Assembly: GCA_913055855.1 (NCBI GenBank)
Contig: CAJXKW010000016.1
Coordinates: forward strand, 1-36,263
DNA: 36,263 nt
DNA from: an uncultured Limimonas sp.
Lineage (GTDB): Bacteria > Pseudomonadota > Alphaproteobacteria > Kiloniellales > Rhodovibrionaceae
Reading direction: 5' to 3'
Positions 17,301 to 25,644 of the stretch are shown one piece after another. The notes beneath the pieces are model-generated. The model had not been told where the DNA came from. It saw nothing but the letters and a program-made list of their open reading frames with translations, and searched no databases. The translations under genes were made by a program, and so were the position numbers. Within the stretch, counting starts at the first letter, position 1, and the number at the start of each line of letters is the position of its first letter.

Positions 17301-18689
17301 CCCGGCGTCCAGGCGCACCCCGGAAAGCGTTTGCGCCGCGGTATCCAGTCGCGCCGCCGCCGCGGCTTCCAGGGGGTGCCCGCTCAGCCCGGCAAGCTGG
17401 GGAAGGCTTGACCGCAGCGCCTTGGCTTTCACGTCAAGGGCGAGCTTGGCCCGGTCGAAACCGTCTTCGGGTGTGGCGCGCGCCGAAACCGTCGCGTCGG
17501 CGAGCGTCACCTGGGGCGCCCGCACCTGTGCGGCCGTGAGCGTGGTGTCCAGTGTCGGCGCGAGGAGCGGCCCCTCGGCGCGGACGCGCAGCTTGGCATC
17601 CCGGACCGCCGCCGGCCCAGCCAGGCGGTTCAGCGCCGCCGGATCGGTCACCGCGAGATCCGCCCGCGCGTCCAGCGTGCCAGTGTCCGTGTCGTAGCTC
17701 CCGGCCAGATCGAGGCGCGCGTTCGGCGTCGCGATGCGGCTTTCGGCAATCTCCACGCGCCGCCAGCCGTCGCCGCGCGCCAGGGTCAGGTCCAGTTCGG
17801 CCGGGCCGCCCAGCAGCTCCGGCACCGGTGCCGGCGCGAGATCCCCGGGCGTCACCTGGCCTTTGACGTGGAGCCGCGCCCCGTCGGCCACGCCCAGCTC
17901 CAGCCCCGCGCGCGCCGTCGGGCCGAGCGCCGCCCGGAACTGGCCCTGCCACGCGGCCAGTGGTCCATCACCCGTCAGCCGAAGGTTCACGTCCGCGTCC
18001 GGGGCCAGGCCGGCAGCGGTCGCGAACAGGCCGGCGGCCGTGCCGTCCACGGCGAGATCCAGGTCGAGCGTGCGCGCATCCGGGGCGAAGGCCGCCGTCG
18101 CCTCGACCGCGGCGGCCGGTCCGTCCAGGCGCGTTACCGTCAGCGCGCTGGTCATCGCCCCGGCACTCGGCGCCGCGACCCGACCGGCCAACCGGAAGGT
18201 GGCCGCTTGGCCGAGCAGCGGCGCGCCGAGCTCGATCCGTTCCGCGCGCAGCGTGTCCACGCGGATAGCCACGGGCAGGTCCGGAAGCCCGAGGCTGCCC
18301 GGCTGCGCCGCCGGCTCGGCGGGGGCTTCGCCGCCTTCCGGTGCGCGCGCTACAGCGACCCGCTCGGCGGTCAGGCGCGTCACCGCGACCTGCCCGGTGA
18401 CCAGCGCCAGCGGATTCCACGCCAACTCGGCGTTCTCGACGGTGAGCCAGGTTCCCTGCGGATCGCGCAGCTTGAGCGTGTCCAGCCCGATGCGCTGCGG
18501 CAACGGGCCGGACAGCCCGGAGACGGTCGCCGGCGCGTCGGGCGCGCCCAGGGCGGCGGCCGCCTGTTCGGCGATAAAATCGCGGCCGGCCTGCGTGTTG
18601 GCGAAACCCCACGCCGCCAGCACGGCCGCGACGACGAGGCCGAGCAGGCCGCCCAGGCCGATTGCGATGCGTTTGATCCACCTGCGCAC
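14304..18689 (-). CDS. tamB: TamB, translocation and assembly module inner-membrane component
   Basis: A very large protein (1,461 residues from GTG 18689) with one N-terminal membrane anchor (WIKRIAIGLGGLLGLVVAAVLAAWGFA) and then a long run of repetitive β-strand segments rich in LDG, ADL and TG turns, the β-taco typical of TamB. The final ~350 residues form the DUF490/TamB C-terminal domain, ending GNSDVGLQFKWDY. With TamA it forms an envelope-spanning bridge implicated in outer-membrane protein assembly and phospholipid transport. GTG 18689 has GGAGG eight bases upstream; an in-frame GTG at 18704 would add five residues but lacks a good site. It starts 36 bases after the tamA stop, with a 15-bp tandem duplication in between. 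The GNAT gene overlaps its 3' end. Confidence 0.95.
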   Translation of the reverse strand: MRRWIKRIAIGLGGLLGLVVAAVLAAWGFANTQAGRDFIAEQAAAALGAPDAPATVSGLSGPLPQRIGLDTLKLRDPQGTWLTVENAELAWNPLALVTGQVAVTRLTAERVAVARAPEGGEAPAEPAAQPGSLGLPDLPVAIRVDTLRAERIELGAPLLGQAATFRLAGRVAAPSAGAMTSALTVTRLDGPAAAVEATAAFAPDARTLDLDLAVDGTAAGLFATAAGLAPDADVNLRLTGDGPLAAWQGQFRAALGPTARAGLELGVADGARLHVKGQVTPGDLAPAPVPELLGGPAELDLTLARGDGWRRVEIAESRIATPNARLDLAGSYDTDTGTLDARADLAVTDPAALNRLAGPAAVRDAKLRVRAEGPLLAPTLDTTLTAAQVRAPQVTLADATVSARATPEDGFDRAKLALDVKAKALRSSLPQLAGLSGHPLEAAAAARLDTAAQTLSGVRLDAGLGSATLRLREGRADLSKTTGEARYTLELADLAALDPVLNMGLSGNGTLDGRLDVAANADPILDATLAGDLREVAWAKVGVLDALLGGPVRLDTRARLAADGGLRLTDTAIQSPAAKVTGSLAFPGDFATIDGDLTGRLADLGALGGAFDLPMSGAADVAATLAGPTGDPTLEAEVSATDTALAGTDLGRVTIDTRLANLASGLNGPLAVTTGTSPAGPAEVAAEIALGDGAFRLRDGTANIPGLAARGVTLDLPLDGGAMTGRADLASDDLGAVAPLADSGVAGRLDGILRLAPGQSGQGLTADLALHSLAAGGAQVARADVTAQLEDVLAAPAGKVTLELADAQSGGLKLASAQLGISGGLADADLALRAQGDVYGPLELAADARLTQDGATRRLRLTRLDATVQDRELALARPAVLEQGPDGMRVRDFTLRANGGTAALSLAQTAERIDATLTLDALPAALANLALAEPKLTGALNGELTLEGPLDAPRADWTFTADKLAATETALPPLTARVAGELAEGRLTTEARVTGLSDTPLRLEAALPLRASLDPFAIAPESDAPLSGSLQWQGELAPIVPLIPVTGHRLGGSIAVDMDLAGTLAAPEPSGTITLTDAVYENLSAGTLLTEIAAEIGARGRKLTIRSFQASDGDEGTVTLDGTVDLADPSGAAIDLRARTKEAVLIRRDELHARANSDIAVTGTAADMSVEGTVTVTRAEVRVPESMPAEVATLDVTEVGGDTGRAPGEDRIVKGGTGEADVPAETSRVGLNVRVKIPNRMFVRGRGLDTEWQGDLTVTGTAAQPVVNGQITAVRGRIDALSKTFSLASGEVAFDGGESIDPQVGVEAVHQGEDIIVTVRVSGPAAKPEIDISSQPELPQDEILSRMLFGKQVTDLSGAQAAQLAAAVAELSGATGSGPGFMEKIRRGLGVDVLQFGGESGTSVRAGQYLSEDVFLGVEQGLDTESSRVTLEVGITDNIAVESNVGATGNSDVGLQFKWDY

Positions 18690-18705
18690 GCCGCGCGCCT
18701 CCACG

Positions 18706-18735
18706 TGTCGTTAGAAAGCCTGTCGTTAGAAAGCC
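18706..18735. repeat. 15-bp perfect tandem duplication at the tamA stop codon
   Basis: TGTCGTTAGAAAGCC occurs twice head-to-tail (18706-18720 and 18721-18735). On the coding (minus) strand the unit contains GGCTTTCTAACGACA, so the last tamA codons and stop are copied once in the spacer before tamB. The tamA protein end (GQAF) is unaffected because the first copy already stops. Confidence 0.9.
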
Positions 18736-20570
18736 TGGCCGAAGCTGATGTAGAGTTCGAAGATGTCGTCCACGTCGCGCTGGTCCAGTGCCCGTGCTAT
18801 GTCCAGGCGCACCGGACCGATGGCGGTGTGGTAGCGCAAGCCCAGGCCCGCCGAGGCGCGGATGCGCGCGTCCTCGCCCGTCTGCACGCCGGGCACGGGC
18901 GAATCGTAAACGTTGCCCGCATCGACGAAGGGCACGACGCCGATGCTTTCGGTCACACGCCAGCGCGCTTCCAGGCTCGCCTCGATCACCGAGCGGCCGC
19001 CCAGCGGGTCGTTCTCGGAGTCCAGCGGGCCCACGCTCTGGAAATCGAACCCGCGCAGCGAGCCGCCGCCGCCGGCATAGAAGCGCTTGCTCGCGGGAAT
19101 CGTCTCGGTCTCGGGGCCCAGGATGCTCCCGATGCGCCCGCGTCCGGCAAGGACGAAACGCTCGGACTCGGTCAGCGCGATGTAGTGCGTGGCGTTGGCT
19201 TCGCTGCGCAGGAAGCTGCTGGTGTCGTCCACGGTGAAAACGTAGGGCGTGGCGTCCAGGGCTACGCGCGCACCCTGCGTGGGGTTCAGGCGACTGTCCC
19301 GCGTGTCGTAGACCAGCCGGCCGGGCACGCCGCCGAGCAGGAAGGTCCGGGTGCCCTCGTTGTCCTCCGTTTCCGTCAGCTCCAGCGCGCCGCCCAGGCG
19401 CGCCGTCCAGGCCGCGTCGAGCTGGCGCTCGACGTCGACCTCGCTCGCCACGGCCCGCTCGGTGAACGCGTCGCTGTCCTGCCGGCGCAGGGTGAGCGAG
19501 CTGATGAGCTTCTGGTCCTCGCGCAGGAAGCGGGGTTCGCGGTATTCGCCGCGCGCCCGCTGGTTGATGAAGCCCACATCGGCGGAAAAGCGCACCGTCT
19601 CGTTGTGTCCGAACGCGTTGCGGTGCTCCCAGAATGCGCTCGCCGAGGGTCCCTCCGAGGTGGAAAAGCGCGCCGTGAAGCCGACGGAGCGATGCTCGCG
19701 CTCGGTCACTTCGAACACCAGGGGTTGCCGGCCGTCTTCCGGGCCGGGGCGCTTGACCCCGATGCCGGCGAAGAGGTTGGTGTTCATCAGGGCCTTACGC
19801 GTTTCGGCGACGGCCTGCTGGTCGTACGGTGTTCCCGGCTCCCAGGTGCGGAATTCGGTGACATAGTCGCGTGCCACGCTCTCCAGGCCTTCGACGCGCA
19901 TCCCGCCGAATACCGCATAGGGACCGGGGTCGATGCGCCAGGTCACGGCCAGGGTTCGGTCGTCGTGGTTCACCACCGCCTGCCGCTCGGCCACCGCCGG
20001 GTCGGGAAAGCCGTTGCGGCGGAGGCGCGCGAGAATCCGGTTCTGCGCCGCGACGATACGGGGCGCACGCGCATCCATGCCCGCCGACAAGCCCTCGATA
20101 TCCGCGATGTCGCGCGGGACGGCCGGCGCGTCGGCCGGGATGTCGCCCGTGTAGACGACCCGCGTCTCGGCGAGCACGTAAATCGGCCCGGTGTCGACGT
20201 CCAGGGTCACCGTGACCGGGTCGGTTTCCGTATCGATCCGGACGGCCACCGCCGCGCTGTAGAAGCCCTCCGAGCGCAGCGCACGGCGCAGCCGGTCGCG
20301 GTCATCGTTGGCCCGCCGGCGCAGGCCGGCGACGGTCGCGGGTGGCTGCTCGGTGAGCGTCACGAGCTGCGACGTCTGGCGCAACAGCGTGCGCACGCGT
20401 TTTTGCGCCACGCCTTCGATTCGTGTCTCGTACGCGATCTTCTCGGCGGCCGTGACGGCCGTCGGCCGGCCCAGGACGGCCAGCATCAGCACCCCGAGGA
20501 CCAGCGGGCAGACGACGGCGAAGCGAACGGCCAGCACGAAGCGGGGGGCAGGGGGTCTCTGCGAATTCAC
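18726..20570 (-). CDS. tamA: TamA, outer-membrane BamA-family protein
   Basis: A 614-residue Omp85-family protein from GTG 20570. The start was chosen because it gives a short basic n-region followed by a hydrophobic signal segment (FVLAVRFAVVCPLVLGVLMLAVLG) ending near AVTAAEK; an in-frame TTG at 20654 would add 28 residues without a clear site. About residues 45-260 are POTRA domains. The barrel follows, with the Omp85 motif as LRGF in GGGSLRGFDFQ and a terminal β-signal ending SFGQAF. It works with TamB in outer-membrane assembly. tamB lies 36 bases downstream, so they form an operon. An ECF sigma gene sits 127 bases upstream on the same strand. Confidence 0.93.
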   Translation of the reverse strand: MNSQRPPAPRFVLAVRFAVVCPLVLGVLMLAVLGRPTAVTAAEKIAYETRIEGVAQKRVRTLLRQTSQLVTLTEQPPATVAGLRRRANDDRDRLRRALRSEGFYSAAVAVRIDTETDPVTVTLDVDTGPIYVLAETRVVYTGDIPADAPAVPRDIADIEGLSAGMDARAPRIVAAQNRILARLRRNGFPDPAVAERQAVVNHDDRTLAVTWRIDPGPYAVFGGMRVEGLESVARDYVTEFRTWEPGTPYDQQAVAETRKALMNTNLFAGIGVKRPGPEDGRQPLVFEVTEREHRSVGFTARFSTSEGPSASAFWEHRNAFGHNETVRFSADVGFINQRARGEYREPRFLREDQKLISSLTLRRQDSDAFTERAVASEVDVERQLDAAWTARLGGALELTETEDNEGTRTFLLGGVPGRLVYDTRDSRLNPTQGARVALDATPYVFTVDDTSSFLRSEANATHYIALTESERFVLAGRGRIGSILGPETETIPASKRFYAGGGGSLRGFDFQSVGPLDSENDPLGGRSVIEASLEARWRVTESIGVVPFVDAGNVYDSPVPGVQTGEDARIRASAGLGLRYHTAIGPVRLDIARALDQRDVDDIFELYISFGQAF

Positions 20571-20697
20571 AAATAACGTCTCGATGCCAAAGGGCCGCGC
20601 TGGGGCGTTCCGGCCCACCACCGGTAACCTGACGCGATCGTCTGCCGGCTTCAAGATGCGGCGCCGACACCGTATAGGTTCGCGAGTGCCTGAAGGG

Positions 20698-21201
20698 TCA
20701 ATTCGGCCGCGCGTTCAGGTCCTTGAGCCGCGCCCGGGCACGCGACAGCCGCGACTTTACCGTGCCCACGGCGATATCCAGTTCTTGAGAGGCTTCCTCA
20801 TAGGAGTATTCGTTGCATCCCACCATCAGGAGGATCTGCCGGTCCTTTTCGGCGAGCCCGTCGAGCGCCCGATCGATGTCGCGCAGATAGACGTAGCCCG
20901 GCTGATCGGCGGGCATCTGCGCCGTGGCGCTCCATTCCTCAACCGGCACATGCCGCCCGCGGCGCTGCTCGCGGCGCAGGTCGTCGCAGTTCAGGTTGTG
21001 CAGGATGGTGAACAGCCAGGTCCGGAGGTTGGTGCCCGGCTGGAACTGGTGCCGCCGCTTCAGGGCGCGCTCGACACAATCCTGGAGCAGATCCTCCGCG
21101 CGCTCGGGATTGCGGGTGAGCGCGCGGGCGTAGCGGCGCAGGGCCGGGATCTGCGCCTCGATCGCGTGGGCGTCGGCGGTCTCGTGGGTGCATTCGGCCA
21201 C
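20698..21201 (-). CDS. ECF sigma factor (EcfG-like in region 4)
   Basis: A 167-residue group IV sigma factor. Region 2 reads RAEDLLQDCVERALKRRHQFQPGTNLRTWLFTILHN (about residues 34-69), and region 4 reads YSYEEASQELDIAVGTVKSRLSRARARL near the C-terminus, which resembles EcfG proteins. The start is GTG 21201 with GAGGGG about seven bases upstream. It would direct RNA polymerase to a dedicated regulon. No anti-sigma gene, nepR or phyR is next to it, so it is an orphan. Its 3' neighbours are tamA and tamB on the same strand, which makes envelope homeostasis a possible target. Membership in the EcfG clade is by eye and could be wrong; it could be another ECF group. Confidence 0.9.
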   Translation of the reverse strand: MAECTHETADAHAIEAQIPALRRYARALTRNPERAEDLLQDCVERALKRRHQFQPGTNLRTWLFTILHNLNCDDLRREQRRGRHVPVEEWSATAQMPADQPGYVYLRDIDRALDGLAEKDRQILLMVGCNEYSYEEASQELDIAVGTVKSRLSRARARLKDLNARPN

Positions 21202-21311
21202 GTCGAACCCCTCGCATTGCGATCCGGCATCGCACGTATTTTAACCCTACGCCCTGTCAAGGTTCGCCAAAATGACGCCCCTGTGGCGGTCGTGTGGCAC
21301 GTTCGGGTGCG

Positions 21312-21341
21312 TTGATGCCGGTGCATGGGCACGATTATATC
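21312..21341 (+). promoter_or_regulatory. Sigma-70-like promoter of the APH/P-loop kinase gene
   Basis: TTGATG (21312-21317), an 18-base spacer and TATATC (21336-21341) form a plausible housekeeping promoter. Transcription would begin near 21348, about 65 bases before ATG 21415. The -10 shares a small inverted repeat (TATATC 21336-21341 with GATATA 21349-21354). Confidence 0.5.
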
Positions 21342-21414
21342 GCTCTGGGATATAGCGCGTCCGAAGGGGCAGGGCGGCGGCTATGGCGGCGTGCCTCCGC
21401 CGGGGAAGGTATGC

Positions 21415-23085
21415 ATGGCGGCGAACGAAGATGCGGTGGACGCCGGTGCGGCGTCACTGACGGGCGTCCCGGAAACCCAGGCCGAGGTCGTCGGGCTTCT
21501 GGCGGATCCGGCGAGCTATGGCGAACCAGTTGCGCGGGTCGAACGCCACGACACCCACGCGGCGATGGTGTTCCTCGCCGGGGCGCGCGCGTTCAAGGTC
21601 AAGCGCGCGGTGAGTTATCCCTATCTCGACTTCGGCACGCTGGCCCGCCGGATCGCCGTGTGCCGGGCGGAGATCGCGCGCAACCGGCGTACGGCGCCGG
21701 TGCTCTACCTTGGACTGTGTCCGGTGCGCCAGCGTTCGGGCGGGGCGCTGTATCTGGGCGAGCTGATTGCGGATCCCGAGGCCGAAGACGCCCTGAGCGG
21801 CGATGACCTCGTCGAGGTTGCGGTGGTGATGCGCCGCTTCGACCAGGACGCGCTGCTCGCCAACGTCCACGCGCGCGACGAGCTGACCCCGGCGCTGCTC
21901 GATGCGCTGGCCGACCACGTCGCGGCGTTTCACGACTCGGCCGGCTCGGCGGCGCGCGACCCCGTCGCCGGGCACCGCACCGAGATCGCCGACAACACGG
22001 CCGACCTGCGCCAGCGGCCCGACATCTTCGACGCCGACGCGGTCGCCGATCTGGACGCGCGGGCGAACGCCGAGCTGGATCGCTTGGCGCCGTTGCTGAA
22101 CGACCGCGCGGCCGCCGGGTGCGTGCGCCGCTGCCATGGTGATCTGCACCTGGCCAACATCGTGCTCTGGGACGGGCAGCCGACGCTGTTCGACGCCATC
22201 GAATTCAACGATGCGCTGGCCGAGATCGACGTCCTCTACGATCTCGCCTTCCTGCTCATGGATCTGGACCGGCGCGGGGCGCGGGCGGCGGCGAACCGGG
22301 TGCTGAACCGCTACATGGGCGCGCGCGACGACCTGGACGGCCTGGCCGCGCTGCCGTTCCATCTGTCGTTGCGCGCGGCCATCCGGGCCAAGGTGGGGGC
22401 GACCGCGCTGGCCACGCTGACGGATCCGGCCGCGCAGGCGCGCCAGCTCGCGGCCACCCGCGGCTATTTCGAGGCCGCGCGGGCCTATCTCCGCCCCGCG
22501 GCGCCGGTGCTGGTTGCGATCGGCGGCGTTTCGGGCACGGGCAAGACCACAGTGGCGCGCGCCCTGGCGCCGGACCTCGGCGCGCCGCCGGGCGCGCTGG
22601 TGATCCGCAGCGACGTCGAGCGCAAGCGCCTGTTCGGCGTGGCGGAGACCGAGCGGCTGCCCGAGTCGGCCTACCAGGGAAGCGCCAACGCGCGCGTCTA
22701 CGACCGCATCATGGACCAGGCGCGCCGCGGCCTTGCCGCCGGGCGCAGCGTTGTGCTGGAGGCGACCTTCCTGCGCCGTGAGGACCGCGCGCGTGCGCGC
22801 AAGCTCGCCCAGTCCGCGGGCGTGGCCTTCGCGCCGGTCTGGCTGACCGCGCCCGCCGAGACGCTCAAGCAGCGGGTGGATGCGCGCACGGCCGACGCCT
22901 CCGACGCCACATCCGCGGTCGTGGCGGCCCAGCTCGAACGGGCGCCGGGCGGCCAGATCCCATGGCCCGGCGTGGACGCGTCGGGCGCGGTGGCGGCGGT
23001 CGTGGCGCGTGTGCGCGACGTGCTCCGGACGGCAGGTGTCGCGGTGGACGACGAAGGGGAGGCGGCATGCGACGGCTCGGGCTGA
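21415..23085 (+). CDS. Fused APH-type phosphotransferase and P-loop (AAA_33-type) kinase
   Basis: A 556-residue two-domain protein. Residues about 1-350 are an aminoglycoside-phosphotransferase-like fold with the Brenner motif CHGDLHLANIVLW (His241, Asp243) and the metal-binding FDAIEFNDALAEIDVLYDLAFLL block. Residues about 365-550 are a P-loop domain, GGVSGTGKTT at 370-379, resembling small-molecule or nucleoside kinases. Such fusions are known as bifunctional APH/ATP-binding proteins; the substrate is unknown and resistance should not be assumed. ATG 21415 has GGGGAAGG six bases upstream; the ORF could be extended without homology. Its end overlaps the racemase start by 19 bases, so the two are translationally coupled. 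The APH half precedes the P-loop half, the usual order for this fused family. Confidence 0.85.
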   Translation: MAANEDAVDAGAASLTGVPETQAEVVGLLADPASYGEPVARVERHDTHAAMVFLAGARAFKVKRAVSYPYLDFGTLARRIAVCRAEIARNRRTAPVLYLGLCPVRQRSGGALYLGELIADPEAEDALSGDDLVEVAVVMRRFDQDALLANVHARDELTPALLDALADHVAAFHDSAGSAARDPVAGHRTEIADNTADLRQRPDIFDADAVADLDARANAELDRLAPLLNDRAAAGCVRRCHGDLHLANIVLWDGQPTLFDAIEFNDALAEIDVLYDLAFLLMDLDRRGARAAANRVLNRYMGARDDLDGLAALPFHLSLRAAIRAKVGATALATLTDPAAQARQLAATRGYFEAARAYLRPAAPVLVAIGGVSGTGKTTVARALAPDLGAPPGALVIRSDVERKRLFGVAETERLPESAYQGSANARVYDRIMDQARRGLAAGRSVVLEATFLRREDRARARKLAQSAGVAFAPVWLTAPAETLKQRVDARTADASDATSAVVAAQLERAPGGQIPWPGVDASGAVAAVVARVRDVLRTAGVAVDDEGEAACDGSG

Positions 23086-23765
23086 TCGGCGGGATGAGCT
23101 GGGAGAGCACGGCGCTGTACTACCGCCGGCTCAACGAAATGACACGCGACCGGCTGGGCGGCCTGCACTCGGCCGAGCTGATCCTGTGGTCCGTGGACTT
23201 CGCCGGGATCGAGGCGCTGCAGGCGCGGGGCGACTGGGACGCCGCCGGTCGGCAGCTCGCGCACGCCGGGCGGGGCCTTGCCGCGGCCGGTGCGGAAGCG
23301 CTGGTGATCTGTACCAACACCATGCACATCGTGGCGGATACCGTGGCGCGCGCCGGGGGCCTGCCGCTCGTTCACATCGCCGACGCCACCGCGAATGCTG
23401 TGAAGACCGCCGGTGCGCGGCGCCCGCTGCTGCTCGCCACGCGCTACACCATGGAGCAGGACTTCTACGCCGGCCGGCTGCGCGAGCGCCACGGCCTTGA
23501 CGTGCGCGTGCCCGATGCGGCCGGGCGCACCACAGTCCACGACATCATCTACACCGAGCTTTGCCTGGGCGAGGTCCGCGCCGCTTCGCGCGCCAGGTAC
23601 CGCGAGGTGATCGCCGCCGAGCGCGAGCGCGAGGGCGTGGACGCGGTGATCTTCGGCTGTACCGAAGTGGGCATGCTCATCGGCCAGGACGACACGGATC
23701 TGCCCGTCGTCGACAGCACCGAGGCCCACTGCGTTGCGGCGCTGGACTGGGCGCTGACCGGCTGA
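23067..23765 (+). CDS. Aspartate/glutamate racemase family protein
   Basis: A 232-residue cytosolic enzyme of the cofactor-independent Asp/Glu racemase family. The N-terminus RRLGLIGGMSWESTALYYRRLNE and the two catalytic cysteine motifs, ICTNTMH (Cys82) and FGCTEVGML (Cys198), are intact, so it should interconvert L- and D-acidic amino acids; aspartate is the likelier substrate by the N-terminal pattern. Length is normal. ATG 23067 has AGGGGAGG about five bases upstream. It overlaps the kinase gene by 19 bases. It converges on sppA with only 10 bases between the stop codons. D-amino acid supply for cell-wall or signalling use is a guess. Confidence 0.9.
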   Translation: MRRLGLIGGMSWESTALYYRRLNEMTRDRLGGLHSAELILWSVDFAGIEALQARGDWDAAGRQLAHAGRGLAAAGAEALVICTNTMHIVADTVARAGGLPLVHIADATANAVKTAGARRPLLLATRYTMEQDFYAGRLRERHGLDVRVPDAAGRTTVHDIIYTELCLGEVRAASRARYREVIAAEREREGVDAVIFGCTEVGMLIGQDDTDLPVVDSTEAHCVAALDWALTG

Positions 23766-23775
23766 GCGCGCCCCG

Positions 23776-25599
23776 TCACTCCGCCGGGGGCGTGGCGCGC
23801 TGGACGCTTTCCGGCGCCTCCAGGCGGCGGCGCAGCGGCTGCTCGCCCTCGAGCACGCCCACGACGTCGATCAGCGGTTCCAGCTTCTGATTCAGCCGTG
23901 CCAGGGCCCGCGCGGCCGGGCTGTCGATACGCCCGCGCAGCGCCTGCTGCAGGAAGCGGCGGAACGGGTCTTCCGGTTCTGGGAAGAGCACCTGGCGCAC
24001 CGCCTTCTCCTCCGGGATGCCGGCCATCTCCTTGGCCGCCTGCACCGCGGCTTGGAAGCCGCCCAGTTCGTCCACGAGGCCGCGCTGTTCGGCGTCGGCG
24101 CCCGACCAGACCTTGCCCTGGGCGACCTCGCGCACGGCCTTCCGGGACATCCCGCGCCCGGCGGCGACCTTGCTCACAAAGTCGCCGTAGCTCTCGTCCA
24201 GGCCGTCCTGGAGATGCTGCCACTCTTCGTCGTTGAACGGCCGGCTGGTGCTCCAGTAGTCGGCGCGCGGGCCGGCCTGCACGCCCTCGATGTTGACCGA
24301 GAGCTTGGGCCACAGGTCGGCGAGGACGAACTTGCCCGTGACCACGCCGATGGAGCCGGTGAGCGTCCCCGGCGAGGCGAGGATGCGGTTCGCCGGCGCG
24401 GAGACGAAATATCCGCCGGACGCGGCCAGGTTGCCCATGGAGACCACGAACGGCTTGTCCGCCTCGCGCGCCGCCTGCGCCGCCTTCCAGATGGCGTCGG
24501 AGGCGACGTAGCTGCCCCCTGGCGAGTCCACGCGGAAGACGATGGCCTTCACGGAATCGTCCTCGAGGGCGTCGCGGATGGCGGGCGCGATCGTGTCCGA
24601 GCCCATGACCGTGTTGCCGAAGGCCGGGTCGAACTCGCTCTCCGCCAGGGCGACGGCGCCGATGCCGTGAATCACGGCGACCTTGGGCGCGTCCTCGCCG
24701 GGACGCTCGCGCTCGTTGCTGAACAGGGCGAAATCCACGGCTTCGGCTTCGCCCCCGACGACCTTCTTGACCGCCTCCTGCATGCCGTGGCGGTAGCCGA
24801 CGGTGTCGATCAGCCCGGCTTTCTTCGCCGCCTCCGCCGAAAGCGGCGCATTTTCCAGCGCGGTGCGGACCTCCGCCTCGGTGAGCCCGCGCCCCTCGGC
24901 GACGGCCGTGACCACCTGGTCGAGCCAGGAATCCAGCACGCGTTGGAGGTTTTCACGCTGCGGCGCGGGCATCTCACGGTCGTTGAACTGGTTGGCCGCG
25001 CCCTTATACGCCTCGCGCTGGCCCAGTTGCGGGGTGATGCCCAGCTCCGCCAGCGCCCCGCGCAGGAACGGCGTCTCCAGGCGGAATCCCAGCAGGTCGA
25101 GCTGCCCGGAGGGCTGCATCCACACGCGGTCGAACGCGCTGGTCAGATAGGCGTGGACGGTGCTGCCCGCGCCCATGCCGCCGCTGATGCTCTCGGCGAA
25201 GGCGAACGCCGGCTTGTCGCCCGCATCCTTGAAGCGCGAAATCGCCGCGTGGAGTTCCTGCGCCTGCGCCAGGCCGAGGCCGCCGCGGCCCAGGCGCACC
25301 GCCAGCGCCTTGATCCGGTCGTCCGTCGCGGCGGCGTCGATCGTTGCCACCACCTCGTGCAGGGGCAGGCCGCCGTCGCCGCTTGCCAGCGCCAGCGGCC
25401 CGGGCGCGCGGCGCTCACTCACGCCGTCGGTGAGATCGAGCGTCAGCACGGCCGAGGTCGGCACTTCCTCGGTGGGCGCGCGCCACTCGGCGAAGCGCTG
25501 ATAGCTCATCCCGGCCACCACGGCCAGGACGACGACCAGCAGGCCGACGCTCGCCAGGAAGCCGACGACGCACTTGAGCAGGAACAGGATCAGGCGCAT
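23776..25599 (-). CDS. sppA: Signal peptide peptidase SppA (protease IV, 67K type)
   Basis: A 607-residue inner-membrane serine protease with one N-terminal membrane anchor (residues 4-30) and two tandem S49 domains. The catalytic Lys is in REAYKGAAN (Lys199) in the first domain and the nucleophile Ser is in NLAASGGYF (Ser394) in the second, matching the Ser-Lys dyad of the 67K type. SPGGSYVASDAIW supports the fold. It degrades cleaved signal peptides and membrane protein fragments. ATG 25599 is the first codon of MRLILFLLKC and has GGAGG ten bases upstream; the frame extends upstream without homology. Divergent from the RlmD-like gene, 137 bases apart. A second, short S49 peptidase is encoded at 33114-33989. 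Confidence 0.95.
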   Translation of the reverse strand: MRLILFLLKCVVGFLASVGLLVVVLAVVAGMSYQRFAEWRAPTEEVPTSAVLTLDLTDGVSERRAPGPLALASGDGGLPLHEVVATIDAAATDDRIKALAVRLGRGGLGLAQAQELHAAISRFKDAGDKPAFAFAESISGGMGAGSTVHAYLTSAFDRVWMQPSGQLDLLGFRLETPFLRGALAELGITPQLGQREAYKGAANQFNDREMPAPQRENLQRVLDSWLDQVVTAVAEGRGLTEAEVRTALENAPLSAEAAKKAGLIDTVGYRHGMQEAVKKVVGGEAEAVDFALFSNERERPGEDAPKVAVIHGIGAVALAESEFDPAFGNTVMGSDTIAPAIRDALEDDSVKAIVFRVDSPGGSYVASDAIWKAAQAAREADKPFVVSMGNLAASGGYFVSAPANRILASPGTLTGSIGVVTGKFVLADLWPKLSVNIEGVQAGPRADYWSTSRPFNDEEWQHLQDGLDESYGDFVSKVAAGRGMSRKAVREVAQGKVWSGADAEQRGLVDELGGFQAAVQAAKEMAGIPEEKAVRQVLFPEPEDPFRRFLQQALRGRIDSPAARALARLNQKLEPLIDVVGVLEGEQPLRRRLEAPESVQRATPPAE

Positions 25600-25644
25600 G
25601 GGCGGTGTGCCTCCGCAACATCGTAAGCGGCGCGAGCGTGCCGT

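Noticed and set aside
17868..20576. A 902-codon open frame on + strand opposite tamA and tamB
   Set aside because: It runs antisense across two well-supported genes and their junction, has an Arg/His/Ala/Gly-rich composition typical of shadow frames in high-G+C DNA, and shows no motif or ribosome site.
21415..22500. Aminoglycoside resistance gene
   Set aside because: The APH-like domain belongs to a fused APH/P-loop family of unknown substrate; no resistance-gene context or close similarity to known resistance enzymes is visible.
24052..25626. A 524-codon open frame on + strand opposite sppA
   Set aside because: Antisense to a gene with an intact Ser-Lys catalytic dyad; His/Arg-rich shadow composition.
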